64,000 nt of DNA from Pelodictyon luteolum (lineage in GTDB: Bacteria > Bacteroidota > Chlorobiia > Chlorobiales > Chlorobiaceae). The stretch spans positions 1 through 64,000 of the forward strand of contig NZ_LVWG01000036.1 of assembly GCF_001622165.1 (NCBI RefSeq), in the 5' to 3' direction. The position numbers were made by a program, and so were the translations under genes. Shown piece by piece: positions 45,158-53,872 of the stretch. Position 1 is the first letter of the stretch. Every line of letters begins with the position of its first letter. Below the pieces are notes generated by a model. It was not told where the DNA came from. It did not search any database and saw nothing but the letters and a program-made list of their open reading frames with translations.

Positions 45158-45400
45158 ATGAGTGGTGGAGGAGTATTTACTGATATCCTTGCCGCAGCCG
45201 GCCGCATTTTTGAGGTCATGGTTGAGGGGCATTGGGAAACTGTCGGCATGCTGTTCGATTCGCTTGGTAAAGGTACCATGAGGATCAACCGCAACGCTTA
45301 TGGCAGCATGGGCGGCGGTACAAGCCTCCGCGGTTCTTCACCTGAGGTTTCGGGTTATGCCGTGCCTTCCAAGGCTGTCGAGTCGAAGTTCGCAAAGTAA
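45158..45400 (+). CDS. csmA: Chlorosome baseplate BChl a-binding protein CsmA (precursor)
   Basis: The baseplate pigment-protein that passes excitation from the chlorosome towards FMO and the reaction centre. The 80-residue precursor has the near-invariant N-terminus [20 protein letters not shown] and the BChl a-ligand histidine in VEGHWETVG (His25). In known CsmA the mature form is 59 residues; here the corresponding cut would follow SLRG, removing the last 21. The ribosome site AAGGAGGAA is very strong, fitting one of the most abundant cell proteins. Between csmC and csmA are a GC palindrome (CAGCGCGCTG) and T-runs that may partly terminate or separate the transcripts. Confidence 0.97.
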   Translation: MSGGGVFTDILAAAGRIFEVMVEGHWETVGMLFDSLGKGTMRINRNAYGSMGGGTSLRGSSPEVSGYAVPSKAVESKFAK

Positions 45401-45425
45401 GCACACACGATGTGTTTCTTTCGAG

Positions 45426-45463
45426 GGCAGTGTCGGCCATAGGCTGTACACTGCCTTTTTTTT
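45426..45463 (+). terminator. Rho-independent terminator after csmA
   Basis: GGCAGTGT / ACACTGCC forms an eight-base stem followed by eight T residues, 26 bases past the csmA stop. It separates csmCA from the next gene. Confidence 0.85.
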
Positions 45464-45654
45464 GTCCGCTCCAACCCTTTTCCGCAGCCCGTCAAGTCAC
45501 CCCGCTTACCCTTCCGGTTTCATTCATTTATGCACCCGTTTTTCCATTGCATCTCGGGTGAAGGTGCTGTTGCGTAAATTCCATTAGTTTTTCTATTTTA
45601 AAGGTTTCAATGCAGACTTGTCGATAACCGTGTAACGTGATCGGACCCGGGTAA

Positions 45655-47238
45655 ATGGCCAACATCTCATTATATGTGTCCGGACAGACGGAACTTGCCG
45701 ATGTCACGGAATTCTTTCAGAAGCAGCTTCTCGGCGAGGGGGAACAGCCCATCGCCTTCTTTGACGGGGTTTTCTATGAATCCCATCAGGAACGGGTCGG
45801 CAACATAGCCTTCCAGGACTACCTTATATACTCCGACCGTGCGGTATATCTCTGGGCGCGTGGCGCATCGAAGGACTATCTTGACCGCTTCGAGCTCAGC
45901 GCAGTCACAGTGAACAGCCGCAACAAGGACAGCGCTTTCGCCACCCTCAACCTCAAGATCCGCAGGGAGGAGAAGGAACCGGTCTATGTGATATTCGACA
46001 TGGTCGAAATCCAGGAGGCTGAGCTTATCATCCGTATGCATACGGTCATGGAGTCGGTCATCGAGGAACATCTCGGCACCGGGTTCCGCAAGCCCGTTCC
46101 CGACGCCATAGCCCACCGCCTGCTTGACGCAGGCCGAAGCATCTGCATTCCCCGCCAGTTCACCATCGCCCTTGATGCGCCCTCTCCCTCCCAGCAGGAC
46201 AGTTCAATCGGCTACGGCCAGGATCTTCTTGAGCAGTACAAGGCCTCGATCGGCTATCCTCCGGGCGAGGCACTTCCGGGACAGCAGCCGGGACAGGGCT
46301 CGCCACGCGGACAGCAGGGCAGAGGTGCCAATCAGCCGTCGGGTCCCTTTGGCGGACTCGAGAACATGCTGCCGACTGATCCTGCTTCGCTGAAACGGAT
46401 TGCCGGGTCCATCAAGGACCTTGTCGGCGAGGCTCCCTTCAAGCTCCGTGACCAGGTGATGAAAGATCTGCAGCACGTGCCGGGTGATGTAGCCACCGTG
46501 CTGACGGCGGTCAATGAACTGGTGGCAAACATTGCGGGCAACCCCCAGGCAGAGCGTTTCGTCATGACGGCCATCAAGACAGCGGTACGCAACGACGGCG
46601 TGCTTGGTTCCATCGGCAAGATGATCAAGGTATCGGGGATCGGGGGTGGATCGAGAAAACAGCAGCCGCAGCGTCAAGAGGGCGGAGCTCCCGGCGGCGG
46701 GCGATACGAGGACGATGAGGACAACACGATCCGCCGCAAAAAAATCTCCATCAGGGATGAGGAGCCCCGGACGGGCAGAAGTGATTTCGATTTCAAGGAC
46801 GATGCGTTCGAGGTGCCCCCCATGAACGACGCTCCTCCTCTCGGCAGGAAGAAAATCAAGATTCAGGCTGACGAGGGCGATGTGCCGGCGCTTGTCAAGG
46901 ACATGATGGATATGGACCGGCCTGCCGACGAATGTCCCGAAGAGAGCGGTGTCGGAGAGGTCCGGAGGAAAAAGATAAAGATCATGGAGGCTGAGGGAGA
47001 AAACGCTCCAGAGACTGCATCGGAAGATGCGGCGCAGGAGGCAGTTTTCCCTCCTGTAAGAAAAAAGATATCGGTGAGGGTTGCGGGGAGTGAGGAGGAG
47101 CCGATCCTCCCTGAAGACGTTCTTCTCGACGCGCTTGGCGAACCTGCTCCGGAGAAAAAAGATGCCGGATGCTACGGCACCATAGAATCCGACCCCCTCA
47201 TAACGGCGCCGGAGGCGCAGCCGAAAGAGGAGTCCTAG
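45655..47238 (+). CDS. Uncharacterised protein with PH-like N-terminus and four RKKI motifs
   Basis: A 527-residue protein with no recognised full-length family. Residues about 20-140 look like a bacterial PH-type domain (IAFFDGVFYESHQERVGNIA, DYLIYSDRAVYLWARG). About 185-225 is a Gln/Gly/Pro-rich linker; about 235-330 is helical (LKRIAGSIKDLVGEAPFKLR). The last 180 residues are acidic and probably disordered, carrying four spaced basic motifs: RRKKISI, GRKKIKI, RRKKIKI and VRKKISV. No signal peptide or membrane helix. It lies between csmA and the second ArsA-like ATPase on the same strand, so a role in chlorosome assembly or membrane tethering is a reasonable guess only. Confidence 0.8.
   Translation: MANISLYVSGQTELADVTEFFQKQLLGEGEQPIAFFDGVFYESHQERVGNIAFQDYLIYSDRAVYLWARGASKDYLDRFELSAVTVNSRNKDSAFATLNLKIRREEKEPVYVIFDMVEIQEAELIIRMHTVMESVIEEHLGTGFRKPVPDAIAHRLLDAGRSICIPRQFTIALDAPSPSQQDSSIGYGQDLLEQYKASIGYPPGEALPGQQPGQGSPRGQQGRGANQPSGPFGGLENMLPTDPASLKRIAGSIKDLVGEAPFKLRDQVMKDLQHVPGDVATVLTAVNELVANIAGNPQAERFVMTAIKTAVRNDGVLGSIGKMIKVSGIGGGSRKQQPQRQEGGAPGGGRYEDDEDNTIRRKKISIRDEEPRTGRSDFDFKDDAFEVPPMNDAPPLGRKKIKIQADEGDVPALVKDMMDMDRPADECPEESGVGEVRRKKIKIMEAEGENAPETASEDAAQEAVFPPVRKKISVRVAGSEEEPILPEDVLLDALGEPAPEKKDAGCYGTIESDPLITAPEAQPKEES
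46732..47082 (+). repeat. Four spaced copies of a basic RKKI(K/S)(I/V) motif
   Basis: The motifs occur near 46732, 46846, 46963 and 47056, separated by about 31-39 acidic codons. The regular occurrence in an otherwise acidic tail suggests repeated short linear binding motifs. Confidence 0.75.
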
Positions 47239-47349
47239 GGCGGCAGGCCGGGTCCGGCATCGCTTCTATGGTGAGGCGTTCCGGCACACGGCGGGCGAGG
47301 CCGTTGGTACAGTGTAGTTTCAATAAAGGTCAACTCTCCTCAATAGTTT

Positions 47350-48516
47350 TTGTTAAGCAACATGAGAATTATTCTTTATCTGGGTAAGGGCGGGGTCGGA
47401 AAGACCACGGTCTCGGCATCAACGGCCACGGCGATTGCCCGCCGCGGAGGCAGGGTACTGATCATGAGCACCGACGTGGCCCACAGCCTTGCCGATGCGT
47501 TCGGCGTCGAGCTGAGCCAGACCCCCATTGAGGTCGAAAAGAACCTCTTTGCCATGGAGGTCAACGTGCTGGCCGAGATCCGCGAAAATTGGAACGAACT
47601 GTACTCCTACTTCTCCTCCATCCTCATGCACGACGGTGCCGACGAAGTCGTTGCCGAGGAGCTTGCCATCGTCCCCGGCATGGAAGAGATGATCAGCCTC
47701 CGCTATATCTGGAAGGCCGCCAAATCCGGAAACTATGATGCGGTCGTTGTCGATGCCGCTCCGACGGGCGAAACCATGCGTCTGCTCGGCATGCCCGAGT
47801 CCTACGGCTGGTACTCGGATAAAATCGGCGGCTGGCACTCCAAGGCGATCGGATTCGCTGCACCGCTCCTCTCGAAATTCATGCCGAAGAAGAACATCTT
47901 CAAGCTCATGCCGGAGGTGAACGAGCATATGAAAGAGCTGCACGGCATGCTTCAGGACAAGAGCATCACCACATTCCGTGTTGTCCTCAACCCGGAGAAC
48001 ATGGTCATCAAGGAGGCGCTGCGCGTGCAGACCTATCTGAACCTGTTCGGTTACAAGCTTGATGCCGCCATCGTCAACAAGATCCTTCCCGCGAAATCAG
48101 GCGACAAGTACCTCCAGAGCCTCATCGACATCCAGCAGAAGTACCTCCGCGTGATCGAGAACTGCTTCTTCCCGCTTCCGATCTTCCGTGCCGGGCAGGC
48201 AACGGCAGAGGTCATCAACCCGGACCGCCTGTACGAGCTCAGCCAGGAGATGTTCGGTGACAAGAACCCTGCCGACGTGCTCTACACCAACGACAGGACC
48301 CAGACCCTCGAGAAGGTCGACGGCAAGTACGTCCTGAGTCTATACCTTCCGAACGTCGAAGTGCAGAAGCTCAACGTGAACATCAAGGGTGACGAGCTCC
48401 TGGTGGACATCAACAACTTCCGCAAGAGCATCATGCTCCCGAACGTGCTCATCGGCCGCAAGACGGAAGGTGCTGATTTCGAGGCGGGAAACCTCAACAT
48501 CACCTTCGCGAACTGA
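47350..48516 (+). CDS. ArsA/Get3-family ATPase with C-terminal HSP20-like domain (copy 2)
   Basis: A second ArsA-like ATPase of 388 residues, clearly paralogous to the 43295 gene. It has [20 protein letters not shown] (start after RII), [18 protein letters not shown] and [20 protein letters not shown]. The C-terminal beta-rich domain ([26 protein letters not shown]) is ArsA_HSP20-like. One cysteine is present (IENCFFPLP), so no metalloid site can form. A lone Get3-like ATPase acts as a dimer; two paralogues here could pair or serve different clients. It ends with a strong terminator. Confidence 0.88.
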   Translation: MLSNMRIILYLGKGGVGKTTVSASTATAIARRGGRVLIMSTDVAHSLADAFGVELSQTPIEVEKNLFAMEVNVLAEIRENWNELYSYFSSILMHDGADEVVAEELAIVPGMEEMISLRYIWKAAKSGNYDAVVVDAAPTGETMRLLGMPESYGWYSDKIGGWHSKAIGFAAPLLSKFMPKKNIFKLMPEVNEHMKELHGMLQDKSITTFRVVLNPENMVIKEALRVQTYLNLFGYKLDAAIVNKILPAKSGDKYLQSLIDIQQKYLRVIENCFFPLPIFRAGQATAEVINPDRLYELSQEMFGDKNPADVLYTNDRTQTLEKVDGKYVLSLYLPNVEVQKLNVNIKGDELLVDINNFRKSIMLPNVLIGRKTEGADFEAGNLNITFAN

Positions 48517-48570
48517 AGCGCCTGATGCCCTGCCGGAGCAGGCCTTAGTGAACCGGTGTTATAGATGCAG

Positions 48571-48606
48571 ATGGGCCGCCTTGCTTAAGGCGGCCCATTT
48601 TCTTTC
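48571..48606 (+). terminator. Rho-independent terminator after the second ArsA-like gene
   Basis: ATGGGCCGCCTT-gctt-AAGGCGGCCCAT is a perfect 12-base stem followed by TTTTCTTT. It marks the end of the chlorosome-linked block. Confidence 0.9.
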
Positions 48607-48643
48607 TACGCGGTTGAGGGGGTAGGGTCACATCCCAGTGGAA

Positions 48644-49153
48644 TCAGTGCAGACGGAGTCGTTCCCTAAGGCGCACGGGTACCGACCGGTCGCCGCACGT
48701 CCGGAGCATCTGAAGGATGGTTTTTCTGAGGACGGGGTGCAGAGGGTTTGCGATGTCGAGCAGCGGGATGAGCACGAATTTTCTGCGGTGCAGTTCCGGG
48801 TGGGGAATCCGGAGCGTAGCAGTCTCGATTATGCAGTCTGCATAGAGGAGGATATCGAGGTCTATGACCCTCGGGCTCCATCTCCGGTATCGTTCGGGCC
48901 GGCCGAGTTCCTGCTCTATAGCCTTTGTTGCGCTGCGAAGGTTTTCAGGCGTGAGGCCGGTTTCTATCTGTACCACGCCGTTGTAGAATCGTTCCTGTTC
49001 CTCTTCCCCGACCGGCTCTGTCATGTAGACGGGCGAGGCTCGGAGCACCTTCGTTTCCGGGAGCGCGCCGAGCCGACATACGGCTTCCTGCAGGTGACTG
49101 AGGCGGTCCCCGATGTTCGATCCCGTTCCGATGTATGCTGTGTGGAGCTTCAT
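48644..49153 (-). CDS. folK: 6-hydroxymethyl-7,8-dihydropterin pyrophosphokinase
   Basis: Transfers pyrophosphate from ATP to hydroxymethyl-dihydropterin in folate synthesis. The 169-residue protein has the HPPK pattern: YIGTGSNIGDRLSHLQEAV, SPVYMTEPVGEEEQERFYNG, RWSPRVIDLDILLY (metal- and ATP-binding Asp pair) and IPHPELHRRKFVLIPL. It follows folB by five bases, so the two steps on the same substrate are co-transcribed. Confidence 0.95.
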   Translation of the reverse strand: MKLHTAYIGTGSNIGDRLSHLQEAVCRLGALPETKVLRASPVYMTEPVGEEEQERFYNGVVQIETGLTPENLRSATKAIEQELGRPERYRRWSPRVIDLDILLYADCIIETATLRIPHPELHRRKFVLIPLLDIANPLHPVLRKTILQMLRTCGDRSVPVRLRERLRLH

Positions 49154-49158
49154 CTTCT

Positions 49159-49536
49159 TCAGTCGCGCTGCATGGTGCAGTCGGCTTCTGCATAGTCGCA
49201 GATTCCGTCGACCGGAGGATTGCGCTTGCGGACCTTTATGCCTACTTCGCTGACCGCGGGGAAATCACCAAGCAGGTCCCGGGCAATCTCCCAGGCGACA
49301 GCCTCGATGAGGAAGTATTTCTTTCCGGTAAGAGCCATGCGGATCCGGCTGTACACCGCCCCGTAGTCCACTGTTTTCGTGATGTCGTCGTTCATGGCCG
49401 CCCCGGTGAAGTCGAAGGTAAGCTCGGCATCGACCTCGTATTTGGCTCCGATCCGGTGCTCTTCACGGAGCACGCCGTGGTGGGCGTAGAAGACCATGTT
49501 CGAAAGCCTGACCGAGGAGCGGGAGATGTGTGTCAT
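49159..49536 (-). CDS. folB: Dihydroneopterin aldolase
   Basis: Splits dihydroneopterin to hydroxymethyl-dihydropterin, the substrate of FolK encoded just downstream. The 125-residue tunnelling-fold protein has VRLSNMVFYAHHGVLREEHR with the substrate-anchoring glutamate region, VDYGAVYSRIR, FLIEAVAWEIARDLL and VGIKVRKRNPP with the conserved lysine. It is first of a folB-folK pair. Confidence 0.94.
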   Translation of the reverse strand: MTHISRSSVRLSNMVFYAHHGVLREEHRIGAKYEVDAELTFDFTGAAMNDDITKTVDYGAVYSRIRMALTGKKYFLIEAVAWEIARDLLGDFPAVSEVGIKVRKRNPPVDGICDYAEADCTMQRD

Positions 49537-49715
49537 CTTGCGGCGGAAAAAGTTGGCGGCGTGTGTGTTTCAAACTAACAATGTTGCTCAGAATCGGCTG
49601 AATTCAAAATCGAAAAAGATAAAACCGGGGGCGGACCTTTTTTAGGATGGAGCATGGAAAGGAAAAAGTGTAACTTTACGGGTTCAGTAGATTTTATTAA
49701 TGGTTGCAAGTAGCG

Positions 49716-50600
49716 ATGAAGATGAAGAATCAGGATTGTCACGATTTTTATGAGGGGTGCCGCTCACGGGCGGTGATGCTTGCGCTTGAGGAGGACCGCT
49801 ATACGGGGGACGTCACCACCATGGCGACCATCGACCCCCAGCAGCAGGGAAGCGCTGTTGTGAGGGCAAAGGAAGACGGCGTCATCGCTGGTGTCGATGT
49901 CGCCGCACAGGTGTTTGCGGCATGCAACCCGTCGCTTAAGCTTGAGGTGCATCGTAACGATGGTGAGCGGGTTGTACAGGGTGAAAGGGTGTTTGACGTA
50001 CATGGCCTTCTGGCACCGATACTGCTCGGTGAGCGGACGGCACTGAATTTCATGCAGCGCATGTCGGGGATTGCAACCAAGACGAGAGCGTTCGTGGACC
50101 TGGTGTCCCATACGGAGGCCAGGATCCTCGACACCCGGAAAACCGCTCCGGGGCTTCGTTATTTCGACAAAGAGGCGGTGCGCATCGGCGGCGGGCGGAA
50201 CCACCGCTTCGGGCTGTTCGATCTTATCCTCATCAAGGACAACCATATCGATGCCGCCGGCGGTGTCGGCCCGGCACTCAACCGGGCAAGGATGTACCGG
50301 GAAAAGCATGGTCTCGACGTGAAGATCGAAGCCGAAGTCCGCTCACTCGACGAACTGAGCGCGGCCCTTGCCTGCCGGCCGGACATCATCCTGCTCGACA
50401 ACTTCACCATAGACCTCATGCACGAGGCGGTGGAGTATGTGCGCTCGATGCCCTCGGGCGTGCTTCTGGAGGCATCCGGCAACATGAGTCTCTACAATGT
50501 GAAGGCGGTTGCTGAAACCGGAGTCGATTTCATTTCTGTCGGCGAGCTGACCCACAGTGTGCGTGCGCTCGACCTTTCCATGACCATCACTCTCGGCTGA
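49716..50600 (+). CDS. nadC: Nicotinate-nucleotide pyrophosphorylase (quinolinate phosphoribosyltransferase)
   Basis: Forms nicotinate mononucleotide from quinolinate and PRPP in de novo NAD synthesis. The protein of about 294 residues has EDRYTGDVTT, GERTALNFMQRMSGIATKT, ILDTRKTAPGLRYFDKEAV and GGGRNHRFGLFDLILIKDNH, the quinolinate- and PRPP-binding elements of type II phosphoribosyltransferases. I use ATG 49716 (MKMKNQDCHDFY); an in-frame TTG at 49704 has no better ribosome site. acpS follows after seven bases. Confidence 0.95.
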   Translation: MKMKNQDCHDFYEGCRSRAVMLALEEDRYTGDVTTMATIDPQQQGSAVVRAKEDGVIAGVDVAAQVFAACNPSLKLEVHRNDGERVVQGERVFDVHGLLAPILLGERTALNFMQRMSGIATKTRAFVDLVSHTEARILDTRKTAPGLRYFDKEAVRIGGGRNHRFGLFDLILIKDNHIDAAGGVGPALNRARMYREKHGLDVKIEAEVRSLDELSAALACRPDIILLDNFTIDLMHEAVEYVRSMPSGVLLEASGNMSLYNVKAVAETGVDFISVGELTHSVRALDLSMTITLG

Positions 50601-50607
50601 AGATACC

Positions 50608-50979
50608 GTGGAGATAGGTGTGGACATCGTGGATCTTGTCCGGATCGAAAAAGCCTACGGCCGGTACGGACGGAAGTTCCTTGAGCGGATCATGACGGGG
50701 GAGGAGATCGAACTCTGCCTGAAAAAGCCCTCTCCCCTCGCCAGCATCGCCGGCCGGTTTGCGGCGAAGGAGGCTGTCGTCAAGGCACTCGGAACCGGCA
50801 TTACGGCTGCGGTGCACTGGAAGAGCTTCGAGGTCCTGAATGATCCGGCCGGCAAGCCGTTCGTTCGCTCCTCCCAGCCCGGCCTGCTGCCGGAGGGATG
50901 TTCCATCAAGATCTCCATCGCCCACGACAGGCATTCCGCAGTGGCGACAGCGCTTCTTTGCCGGGGCCCTGAGTCCTGA
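50608..50979 (+). CDS. acpS: Holo-acyl-carrier-protein synthase
   Basis: Transfers 4'-phosphopantetheine from CoA to acyl carrier protein, activating fatty-acid synthesis. The 123-residue AcpS-type protein has the Mg-binding EIGVDIVDLVRIEKA at the start and RFAAKEAVVKALGTGI in the middle. The start codon is GTG at 50608, seven bases after the nadC stop, so it is probably translated by coupling to nadC. Confidence 0.94.
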   Translation: MEIGVDIVDLVRIEKAYGRYGRKFLERIMTGEEIELCLKKPSPLASIAGRFAAKEAVVKALGTGITAAVHWKSFEVLNDPAGKPFVRSSQPGLLPEGCSIKISIAHDRHSAVATALLCRGPES

Positions 50980-51042
50980 GGGGGTTCCCCGGCGAGGGGG
51001 GATCGGCAGGGTGCGGGCGGGCGGTAATGCGCTGCAGGGAAG

Positions 51043-51087
51043 CAAAAAAAAAGGCAGGATGCCCGGGGGTCCGGGTCCTGCCTTTTT
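51043..51087. terminator. Bidirectional terminator between acpS and tig
   Basis: GGCAGGA / TCCTGCC with an internal GC-rich extension is flanked by nine A on the left and TTTTT on the right. It suits both the acpS transcript (plus) and the converging tig transcript (minus). Confidence 0.85.
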
Positions 51088-51112
51088 CACGTTCCTCCGT
51101 TCGGCCAGCGCG

Positions 51113-52390
51113 TCAGCCCCTGTGGTCGGGAACCGGAGTCGCCTCGTCGGTGATGCTCACTTTAGCTTTGATGATCTCATAGATCTTTTCTTTCGTGATG
51201 GTGTCGGTGACATAGTCGCGGAAGTCGGCTGACATGTAGGTTTTCATGAGCTCTTCTGCGTTCATAGCGGTGTTCTTCGCCGCTTCCTTTTCTGCGTACT
51301 CCCTGATTGCGGCTTCGTCGATTTCCAGATTGTTCATTTCGGCGATCTTCTGGCTGATGATGAGCCAGCGGGCATGGCGCTCGGCGTTGGGCTGCATAGC
51401 CGTCTGGAACTGGTCGGTGTCGAAGGCTTTCGGGAAGCTGCCGCCCATCTGGCGCTTGGCGTTTTCCACGAGCATGTTCGAGAACGACGCTACCATTGTT
51501 TTCGGGGTCGCAACCGGGTTCTCGTCGATCAGTTTTGCCGAGATGGACTCGAGCAGGTCCTCTTCGGACTTCATCGAGAAATGCTCATCGAGCTGGATTT
51601 TGACGTCGGCCCTGAAGTCAGTTACGCTCTCGAAGCGCTGGCCGGTGATCTCCTTGACGAGTTCATCGGTCAGTTCCGGAAGTTCCATGCGCTTGATTTC
51701 GCTGATGCTGACCCGGAAGCGGACGGGCGCGTCGCCCTCATTCTGGCCGGGAGTTTCAACCTCTACGGTTTCCCCTGCTTTCTTTCCTTCGATGGCCTTG
51801 CGGAAGGGGTTCTCTTCCGGCAGGTATTCCAGATTGAAATGGTGGTTTTCGGTTTTCCCCTCGCCCTCGTCTCCTGATTCCGTGAGTTTCACTACGTCAC
51901 CAATGACGGTGTCAGTGGCCGTGGCGGCCTCGTCGACGCTGACCATGGTGCCGTGGCCCTTGAGGATGAGGTTGATTTCCTTTTCAACAGCCGCGTCGTC
52001 AATGGTGTAGACGGAACGGGTGAATGAGTAGCCGCTGAAATCTTTCAGGTCGAACTCGGGGTGCACTTCATAGCCGAGCCTCACGCTCAGCTGCTCGGGC
52101 GTGAAGGTGAAGTCAATGATGCCTGCGCGGCTGGCGGTCTTGATTTTATCGGATTCGACGATTTCGCCGAAATGCTTCGATGCGAGTTTTTCGGCGATGG
52201 AAGCTTCAACGGCCGGGCCGGCGAGTTTCTTTATCAGGCCTGCCGGGGCGTGGCCTTTACGGAACCCCTTGAGCTGTACGGTCTTTTTTGCCTCTTCAAG
52301 TTCCTGTTCGTAATCGTTGGCGAATTCGTCCGCAGTGAAGATGAGCTCCAGTTCCTGTTCGGTTTCGCTGATGTTCTTGATATTCTTTTG
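51113..52390 (-). CDS. tig: Trigger factor
   Basis: Ribosome-bound chaperone and peptidyl-prolyl isomerase for nascent chains. Residues about 1-145 hold the ribosome-binding domain with FRKGHAPAGLIKK (the signature loop), about 150-240 the FKBP-like PPIase domain, and the rest the helical C-domain. I propose a TTG start at 52390, giving MQKNIKNISETEQELE, because this matches the family's usual beginning and has AGAGAG upstream; ATG at 52423 would add 11 unusual residues. An M16 peptidase gene lies upstream on the same strand. Confidence 0.9.
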   Translation of the reverse strand, partial: QKNIKNISETEQELELIFTADEFANDYEQELEEAKKTVQLKGFRKGHAPAGLIKKLAGPAVEASIAEKLASKHFGEIVESDKIKTASRAGIIDFTFTPEQLSVRLGYEVHPEFDLKDFSGYSFTRSVYTIDDAAVEKEINLILKGHGTMVSVDEAATATDTVIGDVVKLTESGDEGEGKTENHHFNLEYLPEENPFRKAIEGKKAGETVEVETPGQNEGDAPVRFRVSISEIKRMELPELTDELVKEITGQRFESVTDFRADVKIQLDEHFSMKSEEDLLESISAKLIDENPVATPKTMVASFSNMLVENAKRQMGGSFPKAFDTDQFQTAMQPNAERHARWLIISQKIAEMNNLEIDEAAIREYAEKEAAKNTAMNAEELMKTYMSADFRDYVTDTITKEKIYEIIKAKVSITDEATPVPDHRG

Positions 52391-52476
52391 CAAGGCTCTC
52401 TGTGGTTTGGTGGTAATGGTCAAAAATCAAAGTCCAAAAGATACAAATTATAACCGGTATTTAAAAAGAGAAGCCC

Positions 52477-53739
52477 TCAGCGGGAGGGCCGGTAGACGAG
52501 CGTTGAGAGCGGAGGCCCGAGGACGAGGGCCCGGGCCGCTTCTCTGATGTCCAGCGGGCTGAGTGCTTCGATTGCGGCGGTTTTTTCTTCGGGAGGGACA
52601 TACCGCCCGAAGTAGGATATGTCGGTGGCGACCTGCGACATCCTGCGGGTCATTTTTTCCATTCCCATGATGTGCGAGCCGAGGAGCTTTGATTTCGCGG
52701 TTTCGACTTCAACGGGATCGGGATGCATGAGGGCAGGGCCATGGAGCAGCTCTTCGATGAGCTTGAGGGACGTGTCGATTTTCAGGGCGTCGGTGCCGGT
52801 GTATATGTTCAGGGTTGTGAGGTCTTCGTAAAACGACATGGCCGAGTATGCGCTGTATGCCAGTCCGCGCTTTTCGCGCAGTTCGATGTTGAGCAGCGAA
52901 CTCATGCCGCTTCCGAGCATGGAGTTGAGCGCCATGGTGGCATAGAACAGGCGGTCGTTGCGCTCTATGGCGGTGCCCTGCACAATCTGCGATTGTGAGA
53001 TCCGTTTTTTCAGCGTTTTCTCGAAAGGCCGGTAATCCTCCGGGCGGAACCTGGTGCGTGTGGTTTCCACGGCAGGGGCAGGTGCTTTATTGAGGAAGCG
53101 TTCGGCAAGCCCGGTTATTTCCATGTGGCGGACGTTGCCTGTGGCGCTGAGAATCATTTTCGTGGGCCGGTAGTGCTCCTGGATGAACGACGTCAGGTGG
53201 CTGGCCGAGAGGCCTCCGACACTCTCCATTGTTCCAAGTATCGGCCGTCCCAACGGGTGGCGGGGGAAGGATCGGAGATCGAACTCCTCGAACACCATCT
53301 CTTCCGGCGCGTCCTCCACGCTGCTGATCTCCTCCAGCACCACCTCTTTTTCCTTCTCAATCTCTTCAGGCGGGAACACCGGGTCCGTTACGAGGTCGGC
53401 GAGCAGTTCGAACGAAGCTTCCAGGTGCCGGCTGAGGCAGCGGAGGTATATGCAGGTATGTTCCTTGGTGGTCCAGGCGTCAAGGTAGCCGCCGTGCTTT
53501 TCGATGTCCCGGGCGATATCGAGATAGGAGCGTCGGCCGGTACCTTTGAAGATGGCATGCTCAATGAAGTGTGCGAGCCCCTGAGCGTCCTCGGGATCGT
53601 CCCGGGAGCCGGCTTCAATGAGTATGCCGAGCGTCACGCTCTCAACCGACGGCACGCGGTCCGTCACGACCCTCAGGCCGTTGGGAAGCCGGTCCTCAAG
53701 AACCGATTCCCTGGTTGGTGTTTCTCTTTGCTGGCGCAT
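52477..53739 (-). CDS. M16-family zinc peptidase (processing-peptidase-like)
   Basis: A 420-residue M16B peptidase. The inverted zinc motif HFIEHAIFKGT (HxxEH) lies near residue 56, with the distal glutamate in the following KEKEVVLEEISSVED helix. The C-terminal half has the R/Y segment (LREKRGLAYSAYSAM) that closes the chamber. Such enzymes degrade or process unfolded peptides in the cytoplasm or periplasm. No signal peptide is visible, so a cytoplasmic site is likely. It lies upstream of tig. Confidence 0.93.
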   Translation of the reverse strand: MRQQRETPTRESVLEDRLPNGLRVVTDRVPSVESVTLGILIEAGSRDDPEDAQGLAHFIEHAIFKGTGRRSYLDIARDIEKHGGYLDAWTTKEHTCIYLRCLSRHLEASFELLADLVTDPVFPPEEIEKEKEVVLEEISSVEDAPEEMVFEEFDLRSFPRHPLGRPILGTMESVGGLSASHLTSFIQEHYRPTKMILSATGNVRHMEITGLAERFLNKAPAPAVETTRTRFRPEDYRPFEKTLKKRISQSQIVQGTAIERNDRLFYATMALNSMLGSGMSSLLNIELREKRGLAYSAYSAMSFYEDLTTLNIYTGTDALKIDTSLKLIEELLHGPALMHPDPVEVETAKSKLLGSHIMGMEKMTRRMSQVATDISYFGRYVPPEEKTAAIEALSPLDIREAARALVLGPPLSTLVYRPSR

Positions 53740-53872
53740 CGCACGAAAAATTTCTGGTGCTCTTCATTGGAATTGAGAGCAATGTAGTTTTTATTCTTAT
53801 GTTTAAAAACAGAGACGCTCACTGGCGGAGCGTGCGCCCTTCCGGAGGGGTCGAACTACCTTAAGCCAATTC

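Noticed and set aside
43295-48516. Arsenite efflux operon (ArsA annotation)
   Set aside because: No arsB, arsC, arsD or arsR is nearby, and the ATPases lack the metalloid-binding cysteines.
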